64,000 bases of DNA, taken from contig CATXXC010000008.1 in assembly GCA_958403385.1 (NCBI GenBank), forward strand, positions 43,770-107,769, read 5' to 3'. Shown here piece after piece: positions 26,422 through 34,616 of this stretch; the stretch's first letter is position 1, and the number at the start of each line of letters is the position of its first letter. Both the position numbers and the translations under genes were made by a program. The notes below the pieces were generated by a model. It was not told where the DNA came from. It searched no databases and saw only the letters and a program-made list of their open reading frames with translations. Source of the DNA: an uncultured Collinsella sp. GTDB taxonomy: Bacteria > Actinomycetota > Coriobacteriia > Coriobacteriales > Coriobacteriaceae.

Positions 26422-29139
26422 TCAGTTGTTATTGCCACCATCGAGCAATGCCTCAAAATCCTTCGCAGGCATGGGGCGGTAGTAGAGGAAGCCCTGAGCG
26501 TAGCGGGCGCCCATTTGTCGTAGCATGTTTGCCTGCTCATTTGTCTCGACGCCTTCGACCACGACGGGCAGATGGAGCGACTGCGCCATTTCGAGCATCG
26601 ATGAAATGATTTGCGTGCTGCGGCCTTGATCGCGGTCGGTGGGCACAAAGGTGCGGTCGAGCTTGATGACGTCGACGTTGACGTTCTTGAGCATCGCGAG
26701 CGTGGACTGACCGGTGCCAAAATCGTCCATATAGGTCGAGAAGCCGCGGGTGTGCAGATCTGCGGTCAGCTTATCCACGGCCTCGGATTCTCCCGTATAA
26801 GCCGTCTCGGTGATCTCGATACGCATGAGCTCGGGCGGTAGGTTGTATTGGGCGGCGAGCGCCCCCATATGTTCGGCAACGTCGCAGGCAAGGATATCCA
26901 CGCGCGACACATTAAGCGAGACCGGAACCACGCGAAGACGGCGATCGAGACGCTCGCGAAGCCATGTGGCGACACCCTGCCAAATGTACTTGTCGAGCGT
27001 CACTACAAAGCCGCTTTCCTCGAGTGCGGGGATAAACGTTGCGGGCGAAATGAGAGAGCCGTCCTTGTCAATCCAGCGGGTGAGTGCTTCGGCGCCAATA
27101 ATCTCGCCGGTTTCCATATCGACCTGGGGCTGAAGGTAGTACGTGATGCGGCCGTTTGAGAGCGCGTACTGGAACTCGGTCAGCGTGCGGTGGAACGCAA
27201 TCTCGTGTTCATATTCCTCGGGGCGGAAAATAGCAATGCGCTCCTTGAAGTCGTTTTTGGCGCGTCGATTGGTAAACATGGCCTTTGCCTGCGCATCGAT
27301 GGCGATCTCCTCATTGGAGTCGATGGGGTAAACGCCCATGGACGGCCAAAAACCTACGCCGTCATCATGTCTGGCTACGGCCTCGCGAACGCGGCCATAG
27401 ATTTGACGGACGGTGTTGTGCTCAAAGGGGATGAGTGCGCAAAAGTCATCTTGGCCCCAGTACCCTGCGACGCCCATATCGGCATTCTCGATGTCCTTGA
27501 GGACCGTGCCCACATCGGCGAGCACGCGGTCGCCCTCGGCTTGGCCGTGCCATTCATTAAACAGGCGCATGTGGCCCATGTCGACCGTGGCGATGCACCA
27601 GGTGCCGTTGCGCCTTGCCTCGAGAAATGCGTTGGCGCGCCGCATAAACTCGCTGGGTCGATAGAGGCCCGTGAGCGAGTCGATACGTTCGGCTATGGCG
27701 CTTTTGCGCTCCGCCTCGGGTATGGGGAGGCTGTCGTTGGGAACAAGCCCGCCGGCCGTGCGAAGGCGACGGTCGAGTTCGCCTAAAACGGCGGTCGCTT
27801 GATGGGTTAAGTGCTCGTAAAAGGCCGGGACGACAAGGCAGACGGGAGTAATGGTGTCGCCTGCGATTCGAACAGGAGCGAAAACGGCCTCTTTAAGGTG
27901 GCGGGTCAGTTGCTCGAATGCCTCGTGGTCTAGGTCGTTGCTGAGCACGACGAACTGGACGCTTCGTGAACGGTAGACCCGGCTCCTGCCGCGGGTGATC
28001 GACAGCATGCGGCCTGCGTATTCGGCAAGCATGTTGTCGACAGCCTCGGCCCCGTAGAGCTCGTTGAGCTTTGTCGTGCCACGAACGCGCACCGCTATAA
28101 GCCCTGTCTCGCAACGATCGCGGCGGCAGGCGTCGATGGCGTTGGCCAGCATGCGCTGCGTTCCGAGGCCTGTGGCGGCGTCGACGGTTTCGGCAAGTGA
28201 GTGGTTGACGAGCTCGCCGACATAGAGCGAGGGGACATTTCCGTCGCCGTCGATACGAAACCCGCGAGCACGGCAAAGGACGTAGTCGCCGACGGCGTTG
28301 CGCACACGATACTGCATGACGCGACGGTGCTTGGTGCCGTTGTAGACTTGGTCGATGTCGTTGATGCAGGCCTCAAGGTCGTCGGGATGGACGCGCGTTT
28401 TCCAGTAATCGCGACAGTTATCTATGTGCTCCGAGGGAAGGCCAAGATCGCGCAAGGCACCTTGTGACCAAAGGGTGCGATGTTTGTCCAAGTTCTCGAT
28501 GAAGAAATAACGGCCTTCGTTAAGCATCGAAAACGCGTCGAAAACGCGGTCGCTTATTTCGAAGTCGTCGGCGTGGACTTGCGTGATATTGCGTCGATCG
28601 AGGTGCATGGCATGACGTAGCTTGTAGTCGTACATGCGATGGTCGGCATCGAGCGTCATGCGATTGGAAGCTTCGCCCAGGGCGGGGTCGGTATGTGACA
28701 CTCCGTAGCTAAACGAGTGGGGCATCTCGGAATCGTTGTTTTTGAGCAGAACCGTTCGGCAGTGTTTCAGACGTTCGGCGAGGTCGTCCTCGGTCGCAAT
28801 CGTAGATAGGATGGCAAACTCGTCGCCGCCTATGCGAAACGCCGCTTCGCCCGCCTTCATATACAGCTTAAGATAGAGACTTACCTGCAAGATATAGCGG
28901 TTGCCCTCGTCATGCCCAAAGACGTCGTTGCAGTGCTTGAGATTGTCGATATCGATGAACGCCATGGTAACGGGGGCGTCCTGCTCCCAGAGCTCCTCGA
29001 GGGAACGGGCAAAGCCGCCACGGTTGCCAAGCCCAGTAAGCTGGTCGGTAAAGGCAGTCCTGATCAGATCCTCCTGCCGCTCGAGAAGGTCACGGACGGT
29101 CTTTTCGAGCGTTTCGGTGTAATTGCTGACAGTATCCAT
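26422..29139 (-). CDS. GGDEF/EAL cyclic-di-GMP signalling protein
   Basis: 905-residue soluble signalling enzyme. From N to C terminus: GGDEF domain with intact RIGGDEF (30-185), a PAS_3-like domain, a degenerate GGDEF-like domain (YRSRSVQFVVLS replaces the motif), a third GGDEF-like domain with GQDDF, and a C-terminal EAL domain (about 650-900). The EAL domain keeps the catalytic set: EALTRW, LNVS, ITET, DDFGTG, IKLD and VEGVET, so phosphodiesterase activity is likely. It is located just upstream of the GGDEF gene in the same direction. Input signal unknown. Confidence 0.9.
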   Translation of the reverse strand: MDTVSNYTETLEKTVRDLLERQEDLIRTAFTDQLTGLGNRGGFARSLEELWEQDAPVTMAFIDIDNLKHCNDVFGHDEGNRYILQVSLYLKLYMKAGEAAFRIGGDEFAILSTIATEDDLAERLKHCRTVLLKNNDSEMPHSFSYGVSHTDPALGEASNRMTLDADHRMYDYKLRHAMHLDRRNITQVHADDFEISDRVFDAFSMLNEGRYFFIENLDKHRTLWSQGALRDLGLPSEHIDNCRDYWKTRVHPDDLEACINDIDQVYNGTKHRRVMQYRVRNAVGDYVLCRARGFRIDGDGNVPSLYVGELVNHSLAETVDAATGLGTQRMLANAIDACRRDRCETGLIAVRVRGTTKLNELYGAEAVDNMLAEYAGRMLSITRGRSRVYRSRSVQFVVLSNDLDHEAFEQLTRHLKEAVFAPVRIAGDTITPVCLVVPAFYEHLTHQATAVLGELDRRLRTAGGLVPNDSLPIPEAERKSAIAERIDSLTGLYRPSEFMRRANAFLEARRNGTWCIATVDMGHMRLFNEWHGQAEGDRVLADVGTVLKDIENADMGVAGYWGQDDFCALIPFEHNTVRQIYGRVREAVARHDDGVGFWPSMGVYPIDSNEEIAIDAQAKAMFTNRRAKNDFKERIAIFRPEEYEHEIAFHRTLTEFQYALSNGRITYYLQPQVDMETGEIIGAEALTRWIDKDGSLISPATFIPALEESGFVVTLDKYIWQGVATWLRERLDRRLRVVPVSLNVSRVDILACDVAEHMGALAAQYNLPPELMRIEITETAYTGESEAVDKLTADLHTRGFSTYMDDFGTGQSTLAMLKNVNVDVIKLDRTFVPTDRDQGRSTQIISSMLEMAQSLHLPVVVEGVETNEQANMLRQMGARYAQGFLYYRPMPAKDFEALLDGGNNN

Positions 29140-29463
29140 GTTCTAAGCGGCTTTCTGAGGTCGGGGCGGATTGCGTCGGGCGAGCTCGTTGTGTACATGC
29201 ATCGTTGCTCAGCGCTTTGCATGTATCCAGGCCCCCGCCTTGCCGCGTTGTTGAGCTAATTTGCCGGCTAATGTTCGCTGTTGATAACAGCTGAGTAGTG
29301 TAAACAATAGTGCACAATTATATATGGGTGCACATGCTGTGGGCGGCTGTTATTCGACAAACGGTAGCGCGACGATGCGATGTTCGATAAAAATGCGACT
29401 GGGACGATATATGTTGACGGGTATACTTGTCCCGTTTTAAAACGCAGGAACGGAGATGGTCGC
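29140..29463. other. Non-coding promoter region (324 bp)
   Basis: No gene seen. It separates the divergent EAL and patatin genes. It is AT-rich, with GTGCAC repeated at about 29310 and 29331 around an AATTATATAT core, and a TTGACGGGTATACTTG stretch close before the patatin gene. These are the likely promoters and possible operator; nothing is proven. Confidence 0.5.
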
Positions 29464-30333
29464 ATGGCACAGTCAAATATGACGCGCACGGTGGGGCTGG
29501 CGCTCGAGGGAGGCGGCTACCGCGGTATGTATACGGCGGGCGTGCTCGACGTTTGGATGGAGCACGGTTTGACCTGCGACCATATGGTGGGCGTCTCGGC
29601 GGGCGCGGCGTTTGGCTACAACTTTAAATCGCGCCAGATCGGCCGCGCCATTCGCTATAACAAGGCCTATTGCGCCGACAAGCGCTATGCGAGCGTGACC
29701 AGCTGGCTGCGAACCGGCGATATGTACAATGCCGACTTTGCTTATCACGAGGTGCCTATCGAGCGCGATCCTATCGACTTGGAGGCGTATCGCACCTGTC
29801 CCATGCGATTTACGTGCGTGTGTACCGATATCGAGACGGGCAAGGCCGTCTATCACGATCTGCCGTATGGCGACGAGCGCGATATCGAGTGGATTCGGGC
29901 GTCGTCGGCAATTCCCGTGGCGACGCGTCCCGTTGCTATTGACGGGCATAAGTATCTGGATGGTGGCGTGGCTGATTCTATTCCCAGCGCGTGGCTGTTT
30001 GCGCAGGGGTATGACCGCAATATCGTGGTACTCACGCAGCCGGCGGGCTTTGTGAAGCAGCCCAACAGCGTGATGCCCATGCTGCGGCGCTTGTTCCGTC
30101 ACTATCCGGAGTTTGTCGCAGCGCTTGAGCACCGGCATGAGGTCTACAATGCCACGCTCGATGACCTGGCACGTCGCGAGGCTGCCGGCGAGATCTTTGT
30201 GGTGCGTCCGAGCGAATCGGTGAAGGTGCCGTCGCTGTGTCGCGAGCCCGATGAACTTGAGCGCATCTACCAGATTGGTCGCCGCGATGCGGAGGCGACC
30301 TTGCCGGAACTGGAGGCATATCTGGCAGGGTAG
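29464..30333 (+). CDS. Patatin-like phospholipase
   Basis: 289-residue lipid acyl hydrolase. The oxyanion loop ALEGGGYRGMYTAGVLD is at the N terminus, the nucleophile motif GVSAG near residue 45 and the catalytic Asp in DGGVAD near 167. Size and pattern match the YjjU/RssA-type bacterial patatins that cleave phospholipids or act as regulatory hydrolases. The start at 29464 has CGGAGATGG upstream; an in-frame frame from 29380 lacks a ribosome site. Cytosolic, no signal peptide. It faces the thiE gene end. Confidence 0.92.
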   Translation: MAQSNMTRTVGLALEGGGYRGMYTAGVLDVWMEHGLTCDHMVGVSAGAAFGYNFKSRQIGRAIRYNKAYCADKRYASVTSWLRTGDMYNADFAYHEVPIERDPIDLEAYRTCPMRFTCVCTDIETGKAVYHDLPYGDERDIEWIRASSAIPVATRPVAIDGHKYLDGGVADSIPSAWLFAQGYDRNIVVLTQPAGFVKQPNSVMPMLRRLFRHYPEFVAALEHRHEVYNATLDDLARREAAGEIFVVRPSESVKVPSLCREPDELERIYQIGRRDAEATLPELEAYLAG

Positions 30334-30355
30334 AGGCTGCTGCCGCCATCTCGGC

Positions 30356-30401
30356 GGAAAGCGCATCCCGGAATGGAGGCTCAAACTGGGATGCGCTTTC
30401 C
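30356..30401. terminator. Hairpin between convergent patatin and thiE genes
   Basis: Perfect 14-bp arms GGAAAGCGCATCCC (30356-30369) and GGGATGCGCTTTCC (30388-30401), with an 18-base loop. Bidirectional position, but no long T run. Confidence 0.6.
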
Positions 30402-30445
30402 ATTGCTGAAGATATGAGGCTGCGAATCAGCTGCTCGGCCTAGAC

Positions 30446-31141
30446 TTACGCCTGCTGCCAGGTGTCGACGAGCTCCTTGGCCGCGGCGTAGGGGTCATCG
30501 GCGCTGCAGACGGCGCTCACCACGAAAAAGCCGTCGACGCTGGTGGCCTTGAGCTGTGGCAGGTCGGCCGTCTTGACGCCGCCGCCCACCACGATGGGCA
30601 CGGGGCTTGCCGCGTGGAGGGCGGCCAGGTCCTCAAAGCTCTTGGTGATGATAGAGCCGTCGGCCGCGCGTCCGCAGTCGCGCTTGGTCTCGGTCTCGTG
30701 GAGTGGGCCGATGCCCAGGTAGTCGACTAGGCTCATGTCGGCGGTCTTGACGTACTCGAGCATCTCCTCGCAACGGGCGGAAAGGCCCACGATGGCGTTG
30801 GGCCCCAGCAGCTTGCGACAGACCTCGACGGGAATATCGCTCTGGCCCACGTGCACGCCGTCGACAGCAATACCCTGCTCGCGCGCGGCGAGTACGCAGT
30901 CCAGGCGGTCGTCGATCAGCAGGGCAACCTGACCGGTTTTGCCGGCCTGTGCGATTGCCTGCGCGGCGTCGCCCGTCAGCGCGATGATTTCACGGGCGCT
31001 TGCCACCTTGGAGCGCACCTGGATGCAGGTAAAGCCTGCGTCGAGCGCCTGGGCCACCACATCGCCCACGGGACGCCCGAGCGTGTTTTCGGGGCCGAGT
31101 ACCAGATAGGCCGAGATATCAAGGTTGTCGCGGATGCTCAT
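30446..31141 (-). CDS. thiE: Thiamine phosphate synthase
   Basis: 231 residues, ThiE TIM barrel that joins HMP pyrophosphate to thiazole phosphate to give thiamine phosphate. Visible motifs: FTCIQVRSK near residue 34, LLIDDRLDCVLAAR, VHVGQSDIP near 99, IVGLSARCEEML, YLGIGPLHETETK and VVGGGVKTADL. Start at 31141 behind AGGAGGAAG. It overlaps the preceding gene by four bases and is third in the TPP-riboswitch operon after the thiazole kinase. No ThiC, ThiD or ThiG is present nearby. Confidence 0.93.
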   Translation of the reverse strand: MSIRDNLDISAYLVLGPENTLGRPVGDVVAQALDAGFTCIQVRSKVASAREIIALTGDAAQAIAQAGKTGQVALLIDDRLDCVLAAREQGIAVDGVHVGQSDIPVEVCRKLLGPNAIVGLSARCEEMLEYVKTADMSLVDYLGIGPLHETETKRDCGRAADGSIITKSFEDLAALHAASPVPIVVGGGVKTADLPQLKATSVDGFFVVSAVCSADDPYAAAKELVDTWQQA

Positions 31142-31479
31142 CGTGCTTCCTCCTGCTTTTTGATCTGCGCTTCCATGCGTTCGAGCTTGCCGGTCATGGT
31201 GTCGGTAAATCCGGGTCGAATATCGGCTTTGAGCACGACTTCGGTGCGGATGCCCTTGCTCGCCAACACAAAGGTTGCGTCGCGCACGACCTGCATGACC
31301 TCGTCCCAGTCGCCCTCGATCTCGGTGAACATCGAGGTGGTGCGGTTGGGAAGGCCGCTCTCGCGAATGACGCGCACGACTTCGGCGACCTCGGCGGACA
31401 GTTCGTCGCCGGTGCCGCACGGGGCGATGGCCACGGCGACGAGCGTGTTCATGCCGGCATTGGTTACGGGCTCGGACAT
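31138..31479 (-). CDS. MTH1187-family thiamine-binding protein
   Basis: 113 residues of the DUF77/MTH1187/YkoF-like superfamily, a small ferredoxin-like fold. VAVAIAPCGTGDELSAEVAEVV and MFTEIEGDWDEVMQVV are the family signatures. Members bind thiamine or HMP. Here it stands between thiM and thiE in the same TPP-regulated operon, which agrees with thiamine or precursor binding. Its start is three bases downstream of the thiM stop; a second Met in the frame (residue 10) could also be the start. Confidence 0.9.
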   Translation of the reverse strand: MSEPVTNAGMNTLVAVAIAPCGTGDELSAEVAEVVRVIRESGLPNRTTSMFTEIEGDWDEVMQVVRDATFVLASKGIRTEVVLKADIRPGFTDTMTGKLERMEAQIKKQEEAR

Positions 31480-31482
31480 GGC

Positions 31483-32322
31483 TTATGCCTCCTCGAGCTC
31501 GAGCTGGTTATCGGCAATGTCCTGGGCGGTTGCGCGGTAGAGCTCGTCGATAAAGGCGACCTTAAAGCTTGCCGGGGCATCGGCGACAGCGGCGGCACGC
31601 GTGCCGGCAACGTTGTAGACGGCGGCGCCGCAGATGGCTGCCGTAAACGGGTCGGCGGCACAGGCGTACACGGCCAGCACGCCGCCCTGCGAGCAGCCGC
31701 AGCCGGTGATCTTGGACATGAGCGGGCTGCCGCCGTGGGACTTGGCCACCGTCGTGCCGTCGGTGATCAGGTCGACTTCGCCCGAGACCACTACGGCGCC
31801 GCCGGTGTAGCGGGCGAGCGCCACGGCGGCGTCGCGGGCGGCATCGACCGTGTCGGTGGTATCGACACCGCGCACGCGGCTCAGATCAGCTGCTTCGCCC
31901 TCAAGGCCCCACAGGCCGGCGAGCGCGATAATCTCGGAGGCGTTGCCGCGCACGATGGCGGGCTTGTACTGCTTGAGCTCGTTTACCAGCTGGGTGCGCA
32001 GGCTACCGATGCCCAGGCCAACCGGATCGAGCACCCAGGGCTTGCCGGCATCGTGTGCCGCCTTGGCCGCGCGGGGAATCGTCTGCTCGTAGATGGGGAA
32101 GAGCGTGCCCATATTGAGATAGATAGCGCCGCCGCCGGCAACGAGGGCCTCGCCCTCGTCGGGCAGATAGACCATGGCGGCCGATCCGCCCACGGCGAGC
32201 TGTGCGTTGGCGACAAAGTCGATCGTCACCGTGTTGGTGATGGAGCCGGCCATCGGATTGGTGGCGTGAATCTCCTCCACGGCCTTGACCATATGTTGCT
32301 TAAGCTGTTCCGAATCAATCAC
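31483..32322 (-). CDS. thiM: Hydroxyethylthiazole kinase
   Basis: 279-residue ThiM, which phosphorylates the thiazole alcohol for salvage. Signatures: NPMAGSITNTVTIDFVANAQLAVGGSAAMV near the N terminus, KPWVLDPVGLG near 117, GNASEI near 152, and the P-loop-like KITGCGCSQGG near 204 with the catalytic cysteine region. The start is probably GTG at 32322, eight bases from AAGGAGG; a longer frame reaching 32436 runs through the riboswitch and is not real. It is first in the operon controlled by the TPP riboswitch. Confidence 0.92.
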   Translation of the reverse strand: MIDSEQLKQHMVKAVEEIHATNPMAGSITNTVTIDFVANAQLAVGGSAAMVYLPDEGEALVAGGGAIYLNMGTLFPIYEQTIPRAAKAAHDAGKPWVLDPVGLGIGSLRTQLVNELKQYKPAIVRGNASEIIALAGLWGLEGEAADLSRVRGVDTTDTVDAARDAAVALARYTGGAVVVSGEVDLITDGTTVAKSHGGSPLMSKITGCGCSQGGVLAVYACAADPFTAAICGAAVYNVAGTRAAAVADAPASFKVAFIDELYRATAQDIADNQLELEEA

Positions 32323-32344
32323 TGCACATGCCTCCTTGGCATAG

Positions 32345-32377
32345 AAAAGGGGCGCTGTGCATAGACAGCGCCCCTGT
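32345..32377 (-). terminator. TPP-riboswitch expression-platform terminator
   Basis: AGGGGCGCTGT and ACAGCGCCCCT form an 11-bp stem, followed on the minus strand by TTTTC. It lies between the TPP aptamer and the thiM ribosome site, so the operon is probably controlled by premature termination. Confidence 0.85.
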
Positions 32378-32390
32378 AAAGGCGGCATGC

Positions 32391-32480
32391 TCCCTACGCC
32401 AGCATTAACTGACAGGTTCAAAGGATTGGGCTCCATGCCCTCTCAGCCTTGTGGTTTGCACCGCCGGCACTCCCGCATCG
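32391..32480 (-). promoter_or_regulatory. TPP riboswitch aptamer
   Basis: On the minus strand the conserved THI-box blocks are all present: GGAGTGCCGG at the 5' end, GGCTGAGAGG, CCTTTGAACCTGT and GCTGGCGTAGGGA at the 3' end. It lies 69-158 bases upstream of the GTG start of thiM, with a terminator in between. Confidence 0.95.
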
Positions 32481-32505
32481 AATCTGTTGTTCCCTATACT
32501 AGCGC

Positions 32506-32607
32506 ACCTGCCAAAAAGGGACAGGTTTATTTTGGCAGGTAACAACTGGGACTTTGCGTTTTCCCAGATGAAACCTGCCGAAATAAACCTGTCTCTTATT
32601 GGCAGGT
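32506..32607. repeat. Composite pair of REP-like palindromes
   Basis: Unit 1 at 32506-32540 begins and ends ACCTGCCAAAA/TTTTGGCAGGT with GGGACAGGTTTA inside. Unit 2 at 32573-32607 is the same sequence inverted, with a few changes. They are separated by 32 bases, which include another small stem CTGGGAC/GTTTTCCCAG. This is a BIME-like composite. It lies between the divergent thi and HAD genes. Confidence 0.85.
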
Positions 32608-32645
32608 CGTTACAATGGTTACGGTGAAAATGACTGGGGGACTCT

Positions 32646-33554
32646 ATGATCAAACTTGTGCTGACCGATATGGACGATACGCTGATTCCAGCCGGGCATG
32701 ACGGCGCTAGCGACTACGCCATCGAGGGCATTCATGCCATGCGGGCGGCGGGTCTGCACTTTGGCCCGGTTTCGGGCCGTCAGCCGTCCGCGATGGGCTG
32801 GATGTTCAAAAATCGTTCCGAGTGCTTCTCGACTGGCGCGTTCTGTAACGGCCAGGTCATGTTTGTGGACGGTGAGGCGGTAGCCTCGCATGCGACCGAC
32901 AACGCCGCCCTTATGCGCTTGGCTGACTACTTGGAGCAGGAGACCGACGATACGTACCTGAAGGTCTACAGCCTGGGTGATGACTTTTGGGGCAACGATG
33001 CCTATTGCGTGACGAGCAATCCCGAGCGCGTTCGTCGCGCCATGGAGTCGGGCGGCAACGCGTGGCTCAAAGGCGAAGAGGCCCCGTGCCGTCCTGTTGT
33101 CGATGATGCCCCGGTATACAAGGCGAATATCTGGAGCGCCCGCTCGCGCGAAGAGCTCGCTGAGCTGCGCGAGCGCATTGCCGCTGAGGTGCCGGAGCTC
33201 TCGCTTGTATTTCCCAACAACCGCGTGCGCCTATTCGATATTCTCCCGGCCGGTTGGGACAAGGGCTGCGCTGCGCTGGAGCTGGCGCGCGCTTTGGGCC
33301 TGACGCCCGATGAGGTGGCCGTATTTGGCGATTCCGATAACGATCTGCCCATGATCGGTGCCGTTCCCAACTCCGTTGCAGTCGCCAATGCCAACGAGGC
33401 CGTCACTGCTGCCGCGCGCTGGCATATCGGCGCTGCGGCAGACGATGCGGTTGCCGGGGCTCTGCATCAGATTGCCGCCTGCGCCGCGACGGGGGAGATG
33501 CCGCCTTTTATGCGTCAGATGGATGCGGTGGGTTCGGGTATCGCGGACGTCTAG
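32646..33554 (+). CDS. HAD-superfamily phosphatase (Cof type)
   Basis: 302 residues, haloacid-dehalogenase fold with Cof/YidA-type cap. Motif I is LTDMDDTLI near residue 6, motif II PVSGRQPS near 40, and motif III/IV FGDSDNDLPMIGAV near 228. Cof-type proteins dephosphorylate sugar phosphates, FMN or HMP-PP. The neighbouring thiamine operon raises HMP-PP as a candidate, but the operon is divergent and this is conjecture. A LysR gene follows ten bases downstream. Confidence 0.9.
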   Translation: MIKLVLTDMDDTLIPAGHDGASDYAIEGIHAMRAAGLHFGPVSGRQPSAMGWMFKNRSECFSTGAFCNGQVMFVDGEAVASHATDNAALMRLADYLEQETDDTYLKVYSLGDDFWGNDAYCVTSNPERVRRAMESGGNAWLKGEEAPCRPVVDDAPVYKANIWSARSREELAELRERIAAEVPELSLVFPNNRVRLFDILPAGWDKGCAALELARALGLTPDEVAVFGDSDNDLPMIGAVPNSVAVANANEAVTAAARWHIGAAADDAVAGALHQIAACAATGEMPPFMRQMDAVGSGIADV

Positions 33555-33564
33555 GGAGGCCATC

Positions 33565-34461
33565 ATGAAGCTCCAGCAGCTCAGATATGTCGTCAAAGTT
33601 GCCGAATGTGGCAGCATCACCGAGGCCTCGCGCCGGCTCTTTGTGTCGCAGCCTTCGATTACCGCATCGATTCGCGATCTCGAAAACGAGATGGGCGTGC
33701 ACATCTTTGAGCGCACTAACAAGGGCGTCGTTGTGTCCGAGGAAGGTGAGACCTTCTTGGGCTATGCGCGCCAGGTACTCGACCAGGCCGACCTGCTCGA
33801 GGGCAAGTACAAGGGCGCATCCGAGCAGGTGCCGCACTTTAGTGTGAGCTGCCAGCATTATTCCTTTGCCGTTAATGCGTTTGTCGATGTGATCCGTGAG
33901 TTCGATGCCGCGCGCTACGACTTTACCCTGCGCGAGGAGCAAACCCACGAGATTATCGAGGACGTCGCGCACATGAAAAGCGAGCTCGGCATCCTGTATC
34001 TGTCGGAGCACAATCGCGAGGTCATCGAGCGCATGCTGGCGGCCAACGAGCTCGTGTTCGAAGGGCTCTTCTGCGCCACGCCGCACGTCTTTGTGTGTGC
34101 AGACCATCCGCTGGCTGGCCGCTCCAGCGTGACGCTCGAGGACTTGGAAGACTACCCGTTTTTGTCCTATGAGCAGGGCAGCTATAACTCGTTCTACTAT
34201 TCTGAGGAGCTGACCTCGACCTTTGAGCGCCGCAAGAATATCCGCGTGCGTGACCGTGCGACGTTGTTCAACCTGGTCATGGGCCTCAACGGCTACACGG
34301 TATGCTCAGGCGTGATCAGTCACGAGCTCAACGGGCCCGGCATCATCTCGATTCCGCTCGATGTAGACGAGTACATGGAGATCGGCATCATCACGCGCAA
34401 GAACACGACGCTTACGCGCTACGGCCAAGCCTATATCGACGTGATTCGTCAGCACATATAG
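33565..34461 (+). CDS. LysR-family transcriptional regulator
   Basis: 298 residues. MKLQQLRYVVKVAECGSITEASRRLFVSQPSITASI is a typical LysR winged helix; the effector domain (90-295) has DHPLAG and ITRKNTTLT. GGGAGGCCATC precedes the 33565 start. Its position between HAD and MetE-like genes, with a TGATATAG-N7-CTATATCA inverted repeat after it, suggests it regulates the following methyltransferase gene. CysB/MetR-like subgroup features are plausible but not sure. Confidence 0.93.
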   Translation: MKLQQLRYVVKVAECGSITEASRRLFVSQPSITASIRDLENEMGVHIFERTNKGVVVSEEGETFLGYARQVLDQADLLEGKYKGASEQVPHFSVSCQHYSFAVNAFVDVIREFDAARYDFTLREEQTHEIIEDVAHMKSELGILYLSEHNREVIERMLAANELVFEGLFCATPHVFVCADHPLAGRSSVTLEDLEDYPFLSYEQGSYNSFYYSEELTSTFERRKNIRVRDRATLFNLVMGLNGYTVCSGVISHELNGPGIISIPLDVDEYMEIGIITRKNTTLTRYGQAYIDVIRQHI

Positions 34462-34507
34462 ACTGCTGCATTCTGTACGGGTCAAATCTCTTTATGGCAG
34501 TCCAAAC

Positions 34508-34530
34508 TGATATAGGAGGCATCTATATCA
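34508..34530. promoter_or_regulatory. Candidate LysR operator before MetE-like gene
   Basis: TGATATAG (34508-34515) and CTATATCA (34523-34530) with seven bases between them. Lies 87-109 bases upstream of the methyltransferase gene. Fits the T-N11-A palindromic pattern of LysR sites. Confidence 0.55.
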
Positions 34531-34616
34531 AACTGTTATAAACGTATATTTTGCGATGGCCATATGAGCGCTCATACTCTGTCCCAGTAAAGCAACCAAT
34601 GCAAAGGGAGATATCT

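Noticed and set aside
31142..31420. N-terminal extension of thiE
   Set aside because: The frame before 31141 reads through the preceding thiamine-binding gene on the same strand and has no domain; the AGGAGG site fixes the start.
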